Shown here piece by piece: positions 61,353-64,000 of a stretch of 64,000 bases of DNA. Source of the DNA: JAAXHE01 sp964551635 (GTDB taxonomy: Bacteria > Latescibacterota > UBA2968 > GCA-2709665); contig CAZKDZ010000203.1 of assembly GCA_964551635.1 (NCBI GenBank), positions 1 through 64,000 of the forward strand, written 5' to 3'. The position numbers and the translations under genes were made by a program. The notes beneath the pieces were generated by a model. The model did no database searches, was not told where the DNA came from, and saw nothing but the letters and a program-made list of their open reading frames with translations. Positions within the stretch are counted from its first letter, which is position 1, and every line of letters begins with the position of its first letter.

Positions 61353-61422
61353 ATCGCAACGCGGCCAGACAGTTGAATACGCCGGATAACTTCGGCGTTC
61401 AACGATCTGGCCGCGTTGCGAT
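61353..61422. repeat. long inverted repeat between convergent genes
   Basis: Perfect 17-nt arms 61353-61369 (atcgcaacgcggccaga) and 61406-61422, with inner pairing gttgaa/ttcaac and cgccg/cggcg. Possibly a bidirectional terminator without T tract, or a mobile palindrome. Confidence 0.7.
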
Positions 61423-61442
61423 GTGATACCTGTACCCCGCCG

Positions 61443-62180
61443 TCAGACGGTGGCAGCGGTCCGTACGAAGGCGGCGGCGAGGACGTAGAGGATCCACAGC
61501 CCGAAAACGCCCATCCCCGCGAGCCCTGTCCGTATCCCCGCGACAGCGCCCTGGCCCACCGCGATCAGCAGGTATTTCCACACGGCGAAGACGGTGATCA
61601 TGGAAAGCGCGTGGTCCGCGAAACCCCCTTTCATGGATTCAGGTACAAGCAGGCCCAGACCGGGCTGTACCGATGGCGAATCCCATGCCGTGGCAAGCAG
61701 TACGGTAACAATGGCGGCGGGGATGACCACGAGGGAGCTGTAGCTCACGACGGCCAGGGTCTTTTTGTACGTGCCGTCGCCACCGAATACGAAATTGGCG
61801 AGCGCGAAAAATATCACCGCCTGGATGAAAATCGTCACGGCAGTCCCGATGGACGGGAGGATAACGGCGCCCAGGCCCATCATCCTCTCCGCGCTCTCCA
61901 GGGCCAGCGCCCGCTCTTCTTCCGAAAGGGATTCATCTTTCGCCAGTTGCTCCTGCACGGCTTCCATACCGGCCGTCTGCGCGGCGGGCATGAGCTGGTA
62001 CGCGGAAATCATGCCCACGACCACGATAATGAACATGGGGAGATACCAGTCCCGGTGATCGACGTGCGCGTTAACGGCGGCGAATGTCCGACGGGGTGAG
62101 ATCAAGGCTCCGATCATCCGGCTGACGATACCCATCTCCTCTCCACTTTCCACGTCCTGAGCCTCTGTGGAATCTTCCAT
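61443..62180 (-). CDS. Yip1-family integral membrane protein
   Basis: 245 aa with an acidic N-terminus and five predicted helices: 'WYLPMFIIVVVGMISAYQLM', 'ILPSIGTAVTIFIQAVIFFA', 'VVIPAAIVTVLLATAW', 'MITVFAVWKYLLIAVGQGA', 'VFGLWILYVLAAAFVR'. 'GMISPRRTF'-like 'GALISPRRTFAAV' and 'YKKTLAVVSYSSLV' match the YIP1 family (PF04893). Function unknown in bacteria. Confidence 0.8.
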   Translation of the reverse strand: MEDSTEAQDVESGEEMGIVSRMIGALISPRRTFAAVNAHVDHRDWYLPMFIIVVVGMISAYQLMPAAQTAGMEAVQEQLAKDESLSEEERALALESAERMMGLGAVILPSIGTAVTIFIQAVIFFALANFVFGGDGTYKKTLAVVSYSSLVVIPAAIVTVLLATAWDSPSVQPGLGLLVPESMKGGFADHALSMITVFAVWKYLLIAVGQGAVAGIRTGLAGMGVFGLWILYVLAAAFVRTAATV

Positions 62181-62418
62181 TGCGATTACCTCCGAATATG
62201 TGCCCCGAGTCTTTCAGGTTGCCCTGATGATTCGAAATGTAAGCGTCCCGCATAATATAAACTCTCAGGCACAGAATACAAACCTGATACCGCGACACGG
62301 CGCTCGTCCACCGGCCCGTTTACGGGTTGCGGAAGACTGGATCTTTCGGCAAAATTGGGAACTCGTGGACGCGAGATGATTCGCGACCTTTTCTCGTGAA
62401 CTGAAAGGAGTGGACACG
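62181..62418. other. divergent promoter region
   Basis: 238 nt between Yip1 (minus) and the heparinase-like gene (plus). No gene or clear box seen; it probably holds promoters for both. Confidence 0.35.
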
Positions 62419-64000
62419 ATGTCAATTGCGAAAGAGCGAAGCCGGTTTGTCAGCGCGGCGATGCGGTCGAACGCGGTAGTGAATGCGGCGAAGCACGAAT
62501 GGGCGCGCGAGCAGCAGGAACGCGCGGTTGCGGCTGCCGGCGAGTGGGTTGGCCGTTCGGACGATGCGCTATGGGAAATGGTTAGCGCGCAGGAACTGCC
62601 GCGGACGGTCTACACGAACGAAGGCGTGACCTATAAGGGCCAGCAGCCATACTGCCCCGGCTGCGGCGAGGAGGCGCCGGCGAAATCGGGGCGCGAATGG
62701 TGGGAGTTCGACGAAGCAAAACCGTGGAAGATCTGGTGCGAACACTGCAAGGAGGTCTATCCGAAAAACGACTTCGGGGCGTTCTACGTGACTGCCCTGG
62801 ACGCGCACGGGATGTTCAGGCGTGAGTTGGGCGACCGGTCGCTTCTCTTCAACGCCGACCACCCGGAACCGTCGGATCCTCTGCACGAACTCTACGTTGA
62901 CGACGGATACGGGATGTTCGACGAACGGGGAAACCGTCACGACATGATCGCGTACTACAATTTCGAAGCGGTATGGCGACGGATACAGCGAGGGGTTGGC
63001 GCGCTTGCCGAAGCGTACTCGCTCACCGGCACTAAACGGTACGCCCACAAGGCCGGCGTGCTGCTGGACAGGATCGCCGACGTCTACCCGGAGATGGACT
63101 ACCTGCCGCTGCACGAACTGGGATTTCAACACAGCCAGGGAGGCTCCGGAAGAGGCCGTATCGAAGGGTGCATCTGGGAGACCTTCGTCGCACAGAGTCT
63201 CGCCCGAAGCTACGATCTCATATTTGACGGCATCCAGGACGACGATGATCTGGTGGCGTTCTGTTCGGACAAAGCCGGGCGATTCGACCTGGGGGACAAG
63301 AGCAGCATTGGCGCAATCTGCGGACATATTCAAGAACATCTGCTGCTGGAGGCGCTCGCATCGGTGAAGGATGGCCGGATCAGCGGCAATACGGGCATGA
63401 ACCATTCCTCCCTTGCAACCGCGGCGATCGCATTGGACCACCCGGATTTGACTCCCGAGTGGCTGGACTGGCTGTTCGATCCAGGTTTTCCAGGGAAACA
63501 CGCGGCTCAGAAGGACCCGGTGACCTGGGTGTTGACCGAGGGGCTCGACAGAGACGGCATGGGCGGCGAGTGCGGCGGCTACGGTCTCATCTGGACCCGC
63601 CACATGCGTCAATTGGCGCAGATTCTGTCCATGTATCCTGAGTACACGAAACACAATCTCGTGGCGGATTACCCCAAGCTCAAGCAGGCATTTCTCGTGG
63701 AATCCCGGTTGAACGTGCTGGACGGCATGATGCCCAATACGGGTGACAGCGGCGCCGTGGGCGCATGGGGCAGGCAGGGCGATGCCGCGACCTATGCGCG
63801 GGCGTACAGGCTGTACGGGGACCCGCGTTTCGCATCGCTGGCCTGGCAGGAGCACGCCGATCACGGGTCCACGCTGCGTCTGGACGACGACATATTCCTG
63901 GAGGACCCGGATGCGCTGATCCGGGAGATTCGGAAAGTCGGTCAACAGGGGGCGGGCACCCTTACGAGCGAACACTTCGGCCGGTACGGGCAGGCGCAGT
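62419..64000 (+). CDS. heparinase II/III-like (alpha/alpha toroid) enzyme, 3' end outside window
   Basis: At least 527 aa; ATG at 62419 with AAAGGAG upstream, and open to the window edge. Residues ~75-115 form a zinc-ribbon-like unit with two CxxC pairs: 'YCPGCGEE' and 'WCEHCKEVYPKNDF'. Then a helical region, 'YNFEAVWRRIQRGVGALAEA', 'SGRGRIEGCIWETFVAQSLA', 'GNTGMNHSSLATAAIAL', 'GMGGECGGYGLIWTRHM', 'NTGDSGAVGAWGR', consistent with the alginate-lyase/heparinase toroid. Substrate unknown. The minus-strand frame covering it is a shadow. Confidence 0.72.
   Translation, partial: MSIAKERSRFVSAAMRSNAVVNAAKHEWAREQQERAVAAAGEWVGRSDDALWEMVSAQELPRTVYTNEGVTYKGQQPYCPGCGEEAPAKSGREWWEFDEAKPWKIWCEHCKEVYPKNDFGAFYVTALDAHGMFRRELGDRSLLFNADHPEPSDPLHELYVDDGYGMFDERGNRHDMIAYYNFEAVWRRIQRGVGALAEAYSLTGTKRYAHKAGVLLDRIADVYPEMDYLPLHELGFQHSQGGSGRGRIEGCIWETFVAQSLARSYDLIFDGIQDDDDLVAFCSDKAGRFDLGDKSSIGAICGHIQEHLLLEALASVKDGRISGNTGMNHSSLATAAIALDHPDLTPEWLDWLFDPGFPGKHAAQKDPVTWVLTEGLDRDGMGGECGGYGLIWTRHMRQLAQILSMYPEYTKHNLVADYPKLKQAFLVESRLNVLDGMMPNTGDSGAVGAWGRQGDAATYARAYRLYGDPRFASLAWQEHADHGSTLRLDDDIFLEDPDALIREIRKVGQQGAGTLTSEHFGRYGQAQ

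Noticed and set aside
62569..63975. 468-codon minus-strand open frame
   Set aside because: It is the antisense shadow of the heparinase-like gene, which has a ribosome site, coherent domains and runs off the window; the minus frame has no family features.

Overview
The window is chromosomal DNA of a Gram-negative-type bacterium, probably a member of a little-cultured environmental lineage (Latescibacterota/Poribacteria-like is my guess, low confidence). The reasons are an F-type ATPase with separate b and delta subunits, a 14-subunit-type complex I, an HpcH/HpaI-family aldolase, a heparinase-II/III-like enzyme, many GTG/TTG starts and palindromic intergenic repeats. I saw no rRNA, tRNA, CRISPR array or intact insertion sequence.

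Layout. (1) 1-5.9 kb, housekeeping: alpha/beta hydrolase, rhodanese, SurE and an HpcH/HpaI aldolase on the plus strand; on the minus strand an STAS-domain protein, a 93-aa protein and an NCS2 purine/xanthine-type permease fused to an RsbW-like ATPase domain. (2) 6.2-26.8 kb, a defence island almost entirely on the minus strand. In transcription order it holds hsdM, a Cap15-like two-TM/beta-barrel membrane effector, a protein with a DisA_N-like (diadenylate cyclase-type) domain, a TIM-barrel-like protein, hsdS, a broken RloC/PrrC-like ATPase, a small protein plus DUF1828-type protein pair, a TIR-like/deoxyribosyltransferase-like protein, hsdR, a YgjP-type metallopeptidase, an AAA ATPase plus DUF4276-type pair, and a second DUF1828-type copy. 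Between them lie remnants of hsdS, an IS1380-family transposase, a winged-helix protein and others. (3) 27.2-28.9 kb: zinc alcohol dehydrogenase and GNAT acetyltransferase. (4) 29.3-57.6 kb, a very large plus-strand bioenergetic cluster: nuoA-CD-E-F-G-H-J-K-L-M, then Mrp-type antiporter genes (E, F, G, MbhD/E-like, B, C, D and two more MrpD-like subunits), then nuoN, then the complete F1Fo ATP synthase (atpZ/I-like, B, E, F, H, A, G, D, C), closed by a clear intrinsic terminator. nuoB and nuoI are not in the cluster. (5) 57.9-62.2 kb: nitroreductase, then an MNT/HEPN and Fic toxin-antitoxin-like patch with a decayed Fic and a decayed HepT, then a Yip1-family membrane protein. (6) 62.4-64 kb: start of a heparinase-II/III-like enzyme cut by the window edge.

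How the genes work together. The nuo-mrp-nuoN-atp block would couple NADH oxidation to ion pumping, Na+(K+)/H+ exchange and ATP synthesis. The c subunit looks H+-specific, so the Mrp part may link a Na+ gradient to a proton circuit. In the island a type I restriction-modification system is interleaved with other defence modules. The most unusual is the two-gene operon at 21.8-24.3 kb, where a diadenylate-cyclase-type domain protein sits 3 nt from a Cap15-like membrane effector. This looks like a CBASS- or Panoptes-like nucleotide-signalling system built on a DisA-type domain rather than a CD-NTase or mCpol. All calls come from reading the sequence; no database search was run.
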